Positions 17,647 through 26,223 of a stretch of DNA of 64,000 bases are shown in pieces. Position numbers and translations under genes: made by a program. The DNA comes from Ketobacter sp963922875. GTDB taxonomy: Bacteria; Pseudomonadota; Gammaproteobacteria; Pseudomonadales; Ketobacteraceae. The stretch lies in the NCBI GenBank assembly GCA_963922875.1, contig CAWUJH010000005.1, forward strand, positions 248,001 to 312,000, read 5' to 3'. Below the pieces are notes generated by a model that was given only the letters and a program-made list of their open reading frames with translations, was not told the DNA's origin and made no database searches. Numbering within the stretch: the stretch's first letter is position 1; each line of letters opens with the position of its first letter.

Positions 17647-18532
17647 AGGTGTTCGTGCCACATTAATGGCGGGAGTACTTCTGTTTATGAGTGGTTGTAG
17701 CCAGTTTTTTTTCTATCCTCAAAAGGCGTTGGTTCGATACCCCAGTGACATAGGGCTAAGCTACGAAGATGTTCAATTATCAGCGGCTGATGGCGTTCAA
17801 TTACACAGTTGGTTATTGAAAGCTGACAATGCCAAAGGAATTGTGCTTTTTCTCCATGGTAACGCGGAAAATATAAGCACTCATATTGGCAGCGTGTATT
17901 GGCTTCCCGAGCAGGGTTATGAAGTATTGCTGTTGGATTATCGAGGCTTTGGTCGCTCCAAGGGAGCCCCTGCTTTTCCAGATGTGTTTTTAGATGTTGC
18001 GGCAGCGTATCAATGGGTGGTTGACTACGCCACAGGTAAGGGTCTTAAGGTTTTTGTGTTGGGACAGAGTTTAGGGGCGGCTGCTAGCGGGTACTACTTT
18101 TCGACTTTACCAAAGAGCCAACGCTCGCCTGATGGTATTGTATTGGATGCAGTGTTTTCCAGTCAGGTTGATATCGCCAAAAACGCCTTAGGTAAGCATT
18201 GGTTAACTTGGCCGCTTCAGTTTGCTGCACCTTTGTTTTTGTCGGGTAAGTACGCCCCTGTTGATCATGTGGCCGCAATTTATCCTGTCCCGTTGTTGTT
18301 TTTTCATAGCCCCGATGATGCTGTGGTTCCTTACGAACAAGGTTTGCAGGTGTACGAGGCAGCAAGATCGCCAAAGCGATGGAGTGCTACCAAAGGAGCT
18401 CATATTGCCACCTTTGGTTATTCTGAGTATCAGCAGCAGCTAATTCAATTTTTTGAGCAGAGCTCTATTCTACCGGATTGCTACATTCAGCCCGACCAGG
18501 CTCGTTTTTGCAGCGGATCTTTCGCAAAATAG
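17612..18532 (+). CDS. Alpha/beta hydrolase, probable lipoprotein (BEM46/YpfH-like)
   Basis: About 306 residues from ATG 17612; ATG 17666 is a possible later start. A hydrophobic N terminus ends in FMSGC, a loose lipobox, so it is probably lipid-anchored. The serine hydrolase triad is visible: oxyanion HGNAEN, nucleophile Ser in GQSLGAA, Asp in PDDAVV and His in GAHIATF. Its start overlaps the DUF4105 gene by 35 bases, and its last 68 bases overlap the convergent solute-binding gene. Its tail after GYSEYQQQL is therefore probably not under normal constraint. The substrate is unknown. Confidence 0.83.
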   Translation: MNGRLNTVITSKGVRATLMAGVLLFMSGCSQFFFYPQKALVRYPSDIGLSYEDVQLSAADGVQLHSWLLKADNAKGIVLFLHGNAENISTHIGSVYWLPEQGYEVLLLDYRGFGRSKGAPAFPDVFLDVAAAYQWVVDYATGKGLKVFVLGQSLGAAASGYYFSTLPKSQRSPDGIVLDAVFSSQVDIAKNALGKHWLTWPLQFAAPLFLSGKYAPVDHVAAIYPVPLLFFHSPDDAVVPYEQGLQVYEAARSPKRWSATKGAHIATFGYSEYQQQLIQFFEQSSILPDCYIQPDQARFCSGSFAK

Positions 18533-19610
18533 TCAGCATTTCTGGGTCATAGTATTGTTCGTCAACTAATTTAAGTCGCACTTCTTGCATAAGTTTATCA
18601 TAGCGAAGCTTGTCCTCATCTGGAATTTGAACAAACCACTTCCTGGGTATTTTATCAATCTCCTGGGTGAGGATGTCTTTGACCCGATCGAAGGCTTCAT
18701 TGAACATAGCTTCTCTGACCAGTTGCGCGGCCTCGTTGGGTACCACATCGGAACGCCCTAAAAGTTGCACAGAAATGTAGGTGAGTGGAATATCAATGAT
18801 GCCACCGTCGGGTTCCAAACCTTTATAAAGCTCCATTAGGTTATAGGCTATTAAAGGTGCCGCCAAAACATCCACATTCCGATTATTAAATTTGTTGCCG
18901 GCGTTTGCCAGATCAGATACCACTGGCGTTGCTCCTAGTCCGCTTACCATTTTTGCCTGCATGGGATCGTAATCCAGTACCAGTACTCTTTTTCCAGCTG
19001 CTTTTTCAATGGAATCTATGGTTCGATCATTGACGAAGACATGGGCAGCTCCAGCCGGTGCAATTCCCATAGTTACATAATCGCCTTCAACCATTTTGCT
19101 GGCCAGTTGAGGGTGTGCCATTAATTTGTAGGCGAGGCGTGCCTGATCCCAATTATAGATCGCGCCGATAGCATCCAGAGTTCCGGTGAATTTATTGAAT
19201 GAGCGCGCTCTCAGTCCGCTCATTAAGGCGACATCACAAACTCCCGATTTGAATTCTTCCACCAAAACGCTTTCGTTAATGAAGGGTACAAAATCCACAC
19301 TGATGCCGTAACTCTCAATTCGTAGTTCTTGCTCTTTTGCTGCAGCGAATATGAGTCCGGCGCGCCCAATCGGATCGAAAATACAAACGCGGTAGGATTC
19401 CTTTATGTTATTGGGGTAGTCCAGTAAGGTTTTTACGGCTTCAACTCGATCATCCAGGGCTTTGTTTGGATCGTAGACAATGGCGCGAAGCTCCGCATCG
19501 GAAGGGCGCTTATCAAGAGCTTTTGTCCATTGGGCAGCTGCATGAGACCAGAGCGGTATGCTGAGCGCTAAAAAAGTTAACATAATTTTTTTTAATTTTA
19601 ACTGTGCCAC
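18465..19610 (-). CDS. Secreted solute-binding-like protein A (TRAP-associated, DUF6091-like)
   Basis: 381 residues with a signal peptide (about 1-25). One of three paralogues in this locus. Shared blocks are VCIFDPIGRAG, ESVLVEEFKSGVCD, AGKRVLVLDYDPM, ATPVVSDLANAG and a C-terminal pair of cysteines in IRCKNEPGRAEC. Four cysteines are conserved in all three copies, which fits two disulfides in the periplasm. The fold order resembles DctP-type extracytoplasmic binding proteins. With the fused TRAP-type permease two genes upstream, a substrate-capture role is inferred; the ligand is unknown. It begins 18 bases after copy B. Confidence 0.8.
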   Translation of the reverse strand: MAQLKLKKIMLTFLALSIPLWSHAAAQWTKALDKRPSDAELRAIVYDPNKALDDRVEAVKTLLDYPNNIKESYRVCIFDPIGRAGLIFAAAKEQELRIESYGISVDFVPFINESVLVEEFKSGVCDVALMSGLRARSFNKFTGTLDAIGAIYNWDQARLAYKLMAHPQLASKMVEGDYVTMGIAPAGAAHVFVNDRTIDSIEKAAGKRVLVLDYDPMQAKMVSGLGATPVVSDLANAGNKFNNRNVDVLAAPLIAYNLMELYKGLEPDGGIIDIPLTYISVQLLGRSDVVPNEAAQLVREAMFNEAFDRVKDILTQEIDKIPRKWFVQIPDEDKLRYDKLMQEVRLKLVDEQYYDPEMLTILRKIRCKNEPGRAECSNPVE

Positions 19611-19628
19611 GAGATTATCCTTTTCAAA

Positions 19629-20753
19629 TTACTTAACGGCCTGTTGCTCGCTACACTCAAAGCGACTTGCGTCACTTCGGCAACGCACTTTCTTTAGTAA
19701 GTACAACATTTTCTCGTTATAGTACTTTTCTTTGACTAGCATTATATGCATTTCTTGAATGAGTTTTTGGTAGCGAAGTTGATCCTCGTTGTTGATTGGG
19801 ATGAACAACTCTTTTGGTACTTTACGTTCTTCTGTCTCTATAAATTCTCGCACTAAATCAAATATATTATAGAAGCGTTCTCTAAACAATTGCGCAACGG
19901 GATCAGGAAAGCTCTCTTTGTGTCCAATTAATTGCATAGAAGAAAACAGTAACGGGTAATCCAGAATCCCACCTTTGGTTCCGATACCTTTCTTGAGTTC
20001 TAGAATGTCAAATAATATAAGTGCTGCAGCGGTGATATCTGCTGCACCAGTATTGAAATTTTTCAGGGCATTTGCTAAATCCGATGGAACAGGTGTGCCA
20101 CCCAGCGCTAACACCATTTCACTCATCATTGGATCAAAATCCAATACAGTAAAGCGTTTGCCCGCCATTTTCTCGATGTTGCTAATCTCGCGGTTATTCA
20201 CCATAGGGTAAAGTGTGCCGTTGGGAAACATCCCTAAGATCGTGTAGTCACCTTGAGTCATGTTGCTGGCATTTCTTGGATCACTGAGTAGTCGATACAT
20301 CAACTTTGCGTCGTCAAGATTAAGTATGCCTCCGATAGCGTCCAATGATCCGCTGAAGCTATTGAAAATCTTGGCACGAAAACCAGTCATTAAGGCGGCA
20401 TCGCAAGACCCGGATTTGAGGGTTTCAACCATGACGGTTTCGTTGGAATAGGGAATAAGATCAGCTTTGATTCCTAGCGTTAAAAAAAGTGAGCGTTGAT
20501 CTTTTACACGGGAATACATTGGGCCAGTTTTGCCAATAGGGTCCCAGACGCAAATTTTATACACTTTTTTCTTGTCGAGAGGAAAGCCGGTGAGCTCTTT
20601 GACAGCCGCTAACCTTTGGTCGAAAGATAACGATTGGTCATAGGCCTTTTTCTGAAGATTAAGAATCATTGGCGGCAAAGCCAAAGCTATGTTCGGAATC
20701 AACAATAGAGGCACAATAAAGCTAAAACATTTAAGTAAAAATTTGTTTTTCAT
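19629..20753 (-). CDS. Secreted solute-binding-like protein B (TRAP-associated, DUF6091-like)
   Basis: 374 residues with a signal peptide (about 1-25, ending near ALALPP). The most diverged of the three paralogues: VCVWDPIGKTG, ETVMVETLKSGSCD, AGKRFTVLDFDPM and VRCRSDASRFEC match the family blocks, but the NRNVDVL region of A and C reads NTGAADIT here. Acid residues and ligand-contact regions may therefore differ, which would fit a different ligand. A 305-base gap with an inverted repeat separates it from the permease gene, unlike the tight spacing elsewhere, so it may have its own promoter. Confidence 0.8.
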   Translation of the reverse strand: MKNKFLLKCFSFIVPLLLIPNIALALPPMILNLQKKAYDQSLSFDQRLAAVKELTGFPLDKKKVYKICVWDPIGKTGPMYSRVKDQRSLFLTLGIKADLIPYSNETVMVETLKSGSCDAALMTGFRAKIFNSFSGSLDAIGGILNLDDAKLMYRLLSDPRNASNMTQGDYTILGMFPNGTLYPMVNNREISNIEKMAGKRFTVLDFDPMMSEMVLALGGTPVPSDLANALKNFNTGAADITAAALILFDILELKKGIGTKGGILDYPLLFSSMQLIGHKESFPDPVAQLFRERFYNIFDLVREFIETEERKVPKELFIPINNEDQLRYQKLIQEMHIMLVKEKYYNEKMLYLLKKVRCRSDASRFECSEQQAVK

Positions 20754-21058
20754 TGTTGGTTGACCTATTGACCACCTGCCACGTGGTAGTCATCAAGCGC
20801 AGTTGGACATTGTTATTGTTTTAAGGGTCGCAAAGCTCACAAACCTAGAGGCTTAAATTATCCAAACATTAGTTGTGATAATGGCCTATCTTTCGCTAAT
20901 AATTCCTTCAGGGATCGGTGGATAGTTATTCTCAGATCATCAGAATAAACCAATGGCTACTAACTTACCAGTGGCTTCAGTACTGGAGGGAGTTTAAGGC
21001 CTGCACCAGAAAGGTGACAGACCTTAAACGTTTTCTTTATGTATCGTAAACGTAACGT
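20754..21058. other. Intergenic region between permease and binding protein B
   Basis: 305 bases without a gene. It holds an 8-bp palindrome CCACGTGG at 20779-20786, inside a wider ACCAC/GTGGT dyad just upstream of the gene for protein B, and a hairpin at 20992-21029 listed separately. The centre is AT-rich and could hold the promoter of the A/B pair, though I cannot fix one. Confidence 0.5.
20992..21029 (-). terminator. Hairpin downstream of the permease gene
   Basis: GTTTAAGG and CCTTAAAC are perfect 8-bp arms, with an inner TGCACC/GGTG pairing. It begins 30 bases after the permease stop. On the minus strand no T-run follows, so it may be a processing or stability element rather than a true intrinsic terminator. 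Confidence 0.45.
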
Positions 21059-23167
21059 TTATCTTAACAGCAACCCAGGGAAGGCAAGGGGAACATATGC
21101 CACCACCAGAAGGGCGCTGCCCATAACCATGATAGGGAAGATTAAACGGAAGTTTCTCTGCCAAAAGGTTCCATGCAAGCTTTCCCACTCAGTGGGTTGG
21201 CCCACTACTTGGCGTGTAATTAGATGGTTGAGCGCCACGGGCGGTGTTAAATACCCTGTTTCAAAGGCCAGCATAGTCAGGACCCAGAAATGTAAGGGGT
21301 CCATGCCATTGCTGATAGCTAGCGGAGCTAATGTAGCGCTGACCAATAATACTGCACCATAGGGGTCCATTATCATACCGACGATAATTAAGGTTATCAT
21401 CAGCAAAGTAACGGTCACCCAAATTGAAGCTAAACCTTCAGGGAACATTTCCAGGATGCCTGAGCGTTCGATAATGCCGCCAGTACTGGCCGATAAAGCC
21501 ATTAGCAAAAGCAGCGCGCCAATTAGCGGAGCTGCTTCGTTAGACGCTCGCAAAATTGCTTGGCTAGTGGTTTTGCTTCTGGCACCTGCCTCTTTGTCAG
21601 GATCTGGATCGTCTGCTTTCAGAATTATCCTTTCGTAAGCCAATACTAATAACATGACGATGGGTAAGATGGCGGGAGCGGAAAACTCATTGAGAGACTC
21701 CCCAAGGAATACATTCCAGAATAAAACCACAGCTCCGAATATTCCGATATAGGGAATTAGCGGAACCATAGCTTTAATTGTTCCTGGTAGAGCTTCACTG
21801 AGCGGTGCCATTTTTTCGGTGTCTTTCCCACCAAATAAGAAAATATAAAGGGTGTAGAAAGAAATGCTCACCAATAAAACTTTGGCTCCGGCACTAAATA
21901 GCTCATCAGTAGTAATTGTGCTGTTAACCGTGGCAACGATAACGACCAGCAAACAAGGTCTCAACATTGTGCCCATTGAGCCAGCTATCGCTGTTGTGGC
22001 TAAGGCTAATTGCTCGGATGAGCCTGCGCGACGAAGTTCTCGATATATGGCAGGACCTGCGGCAACTATTAGTACAGCCGATGCGCCGGTATAAGCCGTA
22101 GGAGGTGCTGTCAGCAATAACACGACGATACCTAGCCATTTTGAGGGTAAGCGCCATACTCGTATAACATCAAAAACCTTCTCGGGAAAATTGGTTCGCG
22201 CAAGTAACAAGCCTACCCATGCGTATAATCCAACATTTAAGAAAACCGCAGCAAACTCCAACAGGAAGTTCATATACACGATGATGCCGTGGTAGAAACC
22301 GTAGGAAGAAAAATTCACCACAGCGCAGAAACTCATAAAGCTGTAGAGCGGGGTGCATAAGAGCGCCTCTAGCCAGCTACCTTTCTCTGTTATTTGCTGC
22401 CGATTAAATAAATGATAGAGTGATACTAATGATAATAAGCTAAAGCCGATGACAAAAAAGTCATGCATAAACAAATAGGGAATATGCATGCCGCCTTCGG
22501 CTGCGGCGTATTCCTGTTGGCGATAAATAAACGACGAAACCGCCAGTACAGCATTCGAGGCTAATTGAGTGACATTCGAAACTATTTCGTCTCGTTGTGT
22601 TGAGACTGCGCGCAACGCAATGTGTTCACGACGCATCGTCGCCGCAGCGGCACAAAACAAAATCATCATGCCAAGTAAGACACGGCGGTTGCGAGTCACT
22701 GAAGTAACCACATGGGAAAGTAAGATTTCGCCACTGGCATAGGTCTTTACTTTCCAGTCGGCAAGGGCGCTTACCCGGGTGTACTCCTGAATCTGTTGTT
22801 GACAGACTTGGTCTTGAGTTTCGATAGATTTGCGAATGGTTTTACGGTTAACGTCCCCTCCGCCGAAAACATCGGCAAAGGGGTCGGCAGCGGCCGCCTG
22901 TTTTCGGCGGAGGTATTCATCTTCTATTGCTGCGTCAAGATCAGCGACAGGTTGACATGTCGGTGCGCTGACTTTATCGATCAATCGCAAAGTGGTGTAG
23001 TCCGGCCAGGTTGCCCCGCCCACTTCTAGCACCCTGGTGTGTAACGTTTCCCCAACGGAGGCGATTAAGGTTACCAGTAGAATCAGCATCATGGGAATGC
23101 TGCTGAATATTGGACCCAATCGCCGGCTACTTGTTGGGGGAGCGAGTTCCATTGTTCTCTCCGTCAC
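21059..23167 (-). CDS. Fused TRAP-type permease (DctQ-DctM-like) with a periplasmic insert
   Basis: 702 residues. Membrane segment 1 (about 24-40) is followed by a soluble stretch of about 120 residues (41-160) with Cys71 and Cys122, then by many hydrophobic segments. The second half resembles the large TRAP subunit DctM: PPTAYTGASAVLIVAAG, then repeated hairpin-like helices and a late GAVLLVSATLAPLAIS block. By family knowledge such permeases import organic acids or other small molecules using ion gradients and a binding protein. The order protein C-permease (3-base gap) strongly links them. No separate small subunit is present. Confidence 0.82.
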   Translation of the reverse strand: MTERTMELAPPTSSRRLGPIFSSIPMMLILLVTLIASVGETLHTRVLEVGGATWPDYTTLRLIDKVSAPTCQPVADLDAAIEDEYLRRKQAAAADPFADVFGGGDVNRKTIRKSIETQDQVCQQQIQEYTRVSALADWKVKTYASGEILLSHVVTSVTRNRRVLLGMMILFCAAAATMRREHIALRAVSTQRDEIVSNVTQLASNAVLAVSSFIYRQQEYAAAEGGMHIPYLFMHDFFVIGFSLLSLVSLYHLFNRQQITEKGSWLEALLCTPLYSFMSFCAVVNFSSYGFYHGIIVYMNFLLEFAAVFLNVGLYAWVGLLLARTNFPEKVFDVIRVWRLPSKWLGIVVLLLTAPPTAYTGASAVLIVAAGPAIYRELRRAGSSEQLALATTAIAGSMGTMLRPCLLVVIVATVNSTITTDELFSAGAKVLLVSISFYTLYIFLFGGKDTEKMAPLSEALPGTIKAMVPLIPYIGIFGAVVLFWNVFLGESLNEFSAPAILPIVMLLVLAYERIILKADDPDPDKEAGARSKTTSQAILRASNEAAPLIGALLLLMALSASTGGIIERSGILEMFPEGLASIWVTVTLLMITLIIVGMIMDPYGAVLLVSATLAPLAISNGMDPLHFWVLTMLAFETGYLTPPVALNHLITRQVVGQPTEWESLHGTFWQRNFRLIFPIMVMGSALLVVAYVPLAFPGLLLR

Positions 23168-23170
23168 TCG

Positions 23171-24283
23171 TTATTCCACCGGATTGGTACATTCTGGACG
23201 ATCAGCTTTTTGGCTGCAACGAGCCTTTCTTAACATAGTAAGCATAGAAGCATCGTAGTAGCCATCTTTGATGAGCTTCAAGCGGATCTGTTGCATTAAT
23301 TTGTCATAACGCAACTTATCTTCTTCAGGAAGGTGAATCCACCACTTGTCAGGAATCTTTTTAGATTCAGTGTCAACGATTTGCCAAGCTGTGTCATAAG
23401 TTTCGTACATGATTTCACGAATGATTTGCGCAGCTTCATTGGGTATAACGTCTTTACGTGCAACCACTTGCATTGACGCGTAGATGATAGGCAGATCTAT
23501 GATGCCGCCAGCAGGATCCAAACCTTTGTACAGCTCAAAGAAGTCGTAAGCGGCTAGAGGTGAAATTAACACGTCGACATTGCGGTTGTTGAACTTGTTG
23601 CCAGCATTAGCGATATCACTCACTACTGGAGTTGCACCCAAGCTAGAAGCTAAGTCTGCTTGCATCGGGTCGAAATCCAGTACTAAAACGCGCTTGCCAG
23701 CAGCTTTTTCAATGCTGTTTATTTCTCGGTCGTTCACGAAGGCATGGACAGCACCTAGAGGGATAACACCTGCGATAATGTAATCACCCTCCACCATTTT
23801 GTCGGCTAAGCGTGGATCAGACGCCAATTTGTACATGGTGCGAACTTGTTCTTTATTTAACATGGTTCCTGGTGAATCCAATGAGCCTGTGTATTTGTTA
23901 AAAAAACGGGCTCGGATACCAGACATTACCGCTAGGTCACAGGTGCCTGATTTCAATTCTTCCACCAATACGGATTCACTGACATAAGGTGCTAATTCAG
24001 TTTTTATTCCCAGTTCAAGTATTTCTACTAGTTTGTCTTTGGTGACGTTAAATATCGGGCCACTACGACCAATAGGATCGAAAACGCAGACGCGAAACAC
24101 TTTATTCGGATCTTTCGGGAATCCAGTATGTTTTTTTATGGCGGCCATTCTTTCTTTTACTGGCTTGGATTGGTCATACATCTCTTTATGAGCTGCGTCC
24201 ATTTCAGCAGTTGCCACCTTGGGTAGCAGGCCGGCCAACATCACCAACATCAAAATGCTGGCACGGTTAATACAACGGGTCAT
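23171..24283 (-). CDS. Secreted solute-binding-like protein C (TRAP-associated, DUF6091-like)
   Basis: 370 residues with a signal peptide (about 1-26, ending near KVATAE) and a good AGAGGTGA ribosome site. It has the same blocks as copy A: VCVFDPIGRSG, ESVLVEELKSGTCD, GKRVLVLDFDPM, NKFNNRNVDVL and ARCSQKADRPEC. A and C share both the NKFNNRNVDVL segment and the terminal CTNPVE/CSNPVE, so they are the closer pair. It lies immediately before the permease gene and is probably the main binding partner. Confidence 0.82.
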   Translation of the reverse strand: MTRCINRASILMLVMLAGLLPKVATAEMDAAHKEMYDQSKPVKERMAAIKKHTGFPKDPNKVFRVCVFDPIGRSGPIFNVTKDKLVEILELGIKTELAPYVSESVLVEELKSGTCDLAVMSGIRARFFNKYTGSLDSPGTMLNKEQVRTMYKLASDPRLADKMVEGDYIIAGVIPLGAVHAFVNDREINSIEKAAGKRVLVLDFDPMQADLASSLGATPVVSDIANAGNKFNNRNVDVLISPLAAYDFFELYKGLDPAGGIIDLPIIYASMQVVARKDVIPNEAAQIIREIMYETYDTAWQIVDTESKKIPDKWWIHLPEEDKLRYDKLMQQIRLKLIKDGYYDASMLTMLRKARCSQKADRPECTNPVE

Positions 24284-24373
24284 TATTGTTCACCTCTTTT
24301 TCGTTCTGTTTTTTTCCTGGTTATTAAGAGATTCAGAGTACTTTGAAGCCAGCACTATCACCTCCACTTAGTG

Positions 24374-24403
24374 CACTTACTAATCACAACGTTCCAGTAA
24401 GTG
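24374..24403. repeat. Inverted repeat upstream of binding protein C
   Basis: CACTTACT and AGTAAGTG form a perfect 8-bp dyad with a 14-base spacer, about 90 bases upstream of the gene for protein C. It could be an operator or a hairpin in the leader. Confidence 0.4.
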
Positions 24404-24411
24404 GCGGTACT

Positions 24412-24455
24412 ACATCGACAGCCGAATTTAGAGTAATTTAAGCCTGTTGTCGATG
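24412..24455. repeat. Second inverted repeat between the 520-residue gene and protein C
   Basis: CATCGACA and TGTCGATG form a perfect 8-bp dyad with a 28-base spacer, 32 bases after the stop of the upstream gene. A regulatory or termination role is possible; no T-run supports an intrinsic terminator. Confidence 0.35.
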
Positions 24456-24486
24456 GCTGAAAAGGCCTTTAAATTGCGTTTGCCGG

Positions 24487-26049
24487 TCATAAAGTTGGAA
24501 TTGAGACGTTCTCTTTGTTTAATTGTTTTGCGACTGCCGATTCAAACCCTTTTAAATCCGACGCAAAGGCAGTTTGCACATCATAAAATAAATCATCCAG
24601 TTCATTTTGAGCACGATTGTCCGGAATAATTCGGTCGTTAACGATACTCATGCCGAATCGCACGAAAAAATTCTGCAATCCTTCAAACTCAACTTTTGCG
24701 ATAAGATTTGACGTTTCACCACTTGAGGCCGGTTTAAAATGAATTCCTGCCAGCACACCATTGCCATCGTTTCCTTGGCAGGCTGCCGTAAGGAACTCAG
24801 TAATAATTTCGTGGAATGTTGCCGGCAATGGAATTTCTGCCATCCAGGTTGGAAAAATACCCAGGGCGTTGCCATCAATTCTAATTGTGGGTACCTGGGT
24901 GATTTGGCCCACTAATTTGAACTCTTCGCTGGTGGAAAGCGTATGGATCCGGGCACTAGTATTTTGCAGGTGAATATTGATACCCAAAACAGAAACTGTT
25001 GCTTCCAGCTGGGCGAAAATTTCCCATGGTTTGTTATCCGGTATAGCGGGCGCATCTAAAATGACTTTATTGTGTTTGACGGGTAGAATCCTGCCGTTCG
25101 CCACATACATGTTGATTTGACCGCGAAGCGTTTTGCTGTTGATGTTGGCAGACAGTAAATCTCCTCGCTTGTCGTGCAATCGAATTGAGCCTCTGAGGAG
25201 TCGGTGGAAATCATCTAGGTGATTGGCAAGGTGTGGATAATGTTTTTTCATCCGCTCCGGTAGTAGCCGGAAAGATCCGCTGAAGCGTCGGTAAGGCAAT
25301 CCGGTATCAAAATAGATAATGTCTTCGATTTCACCAAAACGAGCAATTAACTCAGCCAAGGCAGGATAACTCGCCCAAATGGGGGCCAGGATATCCACGT
25401 CTTCATCATCCAGTTTCGGGTTGAGTAATTTTACTTTGGCGCGAAAGGGTTGTTGCCAAGGGGCATTCGGGTCGCCTTGTAATTCAGGGTTTTGTCCCGT
25501 GGACATTGCCAGGATTTCCGTCAATGCCTGTTGGATGGAAGTCCATTCAATTTTGCCAACCCCTACTTGTACACCGGCTTCTAGAAGATACTGCGTTTCG
25601 TCAATGTTGGGCGTGCGTTGGGAGGCAATTGTTGCGGAAAAGTTGCCCATCACCGTTGGCTCACCACTGCTATTCATGCCTGCGATTGGGTTGGGTCCAA
25701 TGGGATAACGGTTATCAACCAACCCACCGTAAACACGTAATAGGCGGCCGTTTTCCGTTTCTTCCGGCAAATTGCGATGAAACTGATCAAGATTGAAGGA
25801 CTCAAGGGAATCCCATACTTGGTCTAGGAATTTCTTAGTTTGAGGGTGTAGGTCAATGTTTTCAAAAAGAGTTTTCTGTATTTCTGTGTATTCACGCAGG
25901 CGCTCAATAGCCAGAGAATTGTTTCCCTCTGCTAATATTACAGAAGCGGGATGCCAGCCTTCCAAAAGTACACGCTCGGGCACAGACAGGCTAATGCTGC
26001 TGTATAAAAAGCACGATAATGCGATTAAGGAATGGCAGAACTGCTTCAT
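24487..26049 (-). CDS. Large secreted protein of unknown function, upstream of the TRAP-like locus
   Basis: 520 residues from ATG 26049, chosen because GGGAA lies 8 bases before it; an ATG 18 bases earlier has no site. A signal peptide (about 1-24) leads into a mature protein with no domain I recognise. It is mixed alpha/beta, with strand-rich stretches (DLLSANINSKTLRGQINMY, SNLIAKVEFEGLQ) in the second half. It has no lipobox and no evident terminal barrel signal. Orientation and place next to protein C suggest a link with the transport locus, perhaps as an outer-membrane or periplasmic partner, but this is only context. Confidence 0.72.
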   Translation of the reverse strand: MKQFCHSLIALSCFLYSSISLSVPERVLLEGWHPASVILAEGNNSLAIERLREYTEIQKTLFENIDLHPQTKKFLDQVWDSLESFNLDQFHRNLPEETENGRLLRVYGGLVDNRYPIGPNPIAGMNSSGEPTVMGNFSATIASQRTPNIDETQYLLEAGVQVGVGKIEWTSIQQALTEILAMSTGQNPELQGDPNAPWQQPFRAKVKLLNPKLDDEDVDILAPIWASYPALAELIARFGEIEDIIYFDTGLPYRRFSGSFRLLPERMKKHYPHLANHLDDFHRLLRGSIRLHDKRGDLLSANINSKTLRGQINMYVANGRILPVKHNKVILDAPAIPDNKPWEIFAQLEATVSVLGINIHLQNTSARIHTLSTSEEFKLVGQITQVPTIRIDGNALGIFPTWMAEIPLPATFHEIITEFLTAACQGNDGNGVLAGIHFKPASSGETSNLIAKVEFEGLQNFFVRFGMSIVNDRIIPDNRAQNELDDLFYDVQTAFASDLKGFESAVAKQLNKENVSIPTL

Positions 26050-26223
26050 AGAGTGTTCCCGAATCATTCGTTTTTATTATTGGTGGATCAGTTAATGTTG
26101 CCCGAAAGTATATCTTTATGGGGGCACATAGTACAAACCATGAGTGTTGCTAATTTTTATGTAAGGCACTTTCAGTGGCCAGTTGGTGCCAGTTAATCAG
26201 CAATAATGGTTGTGAGCAAGGGA

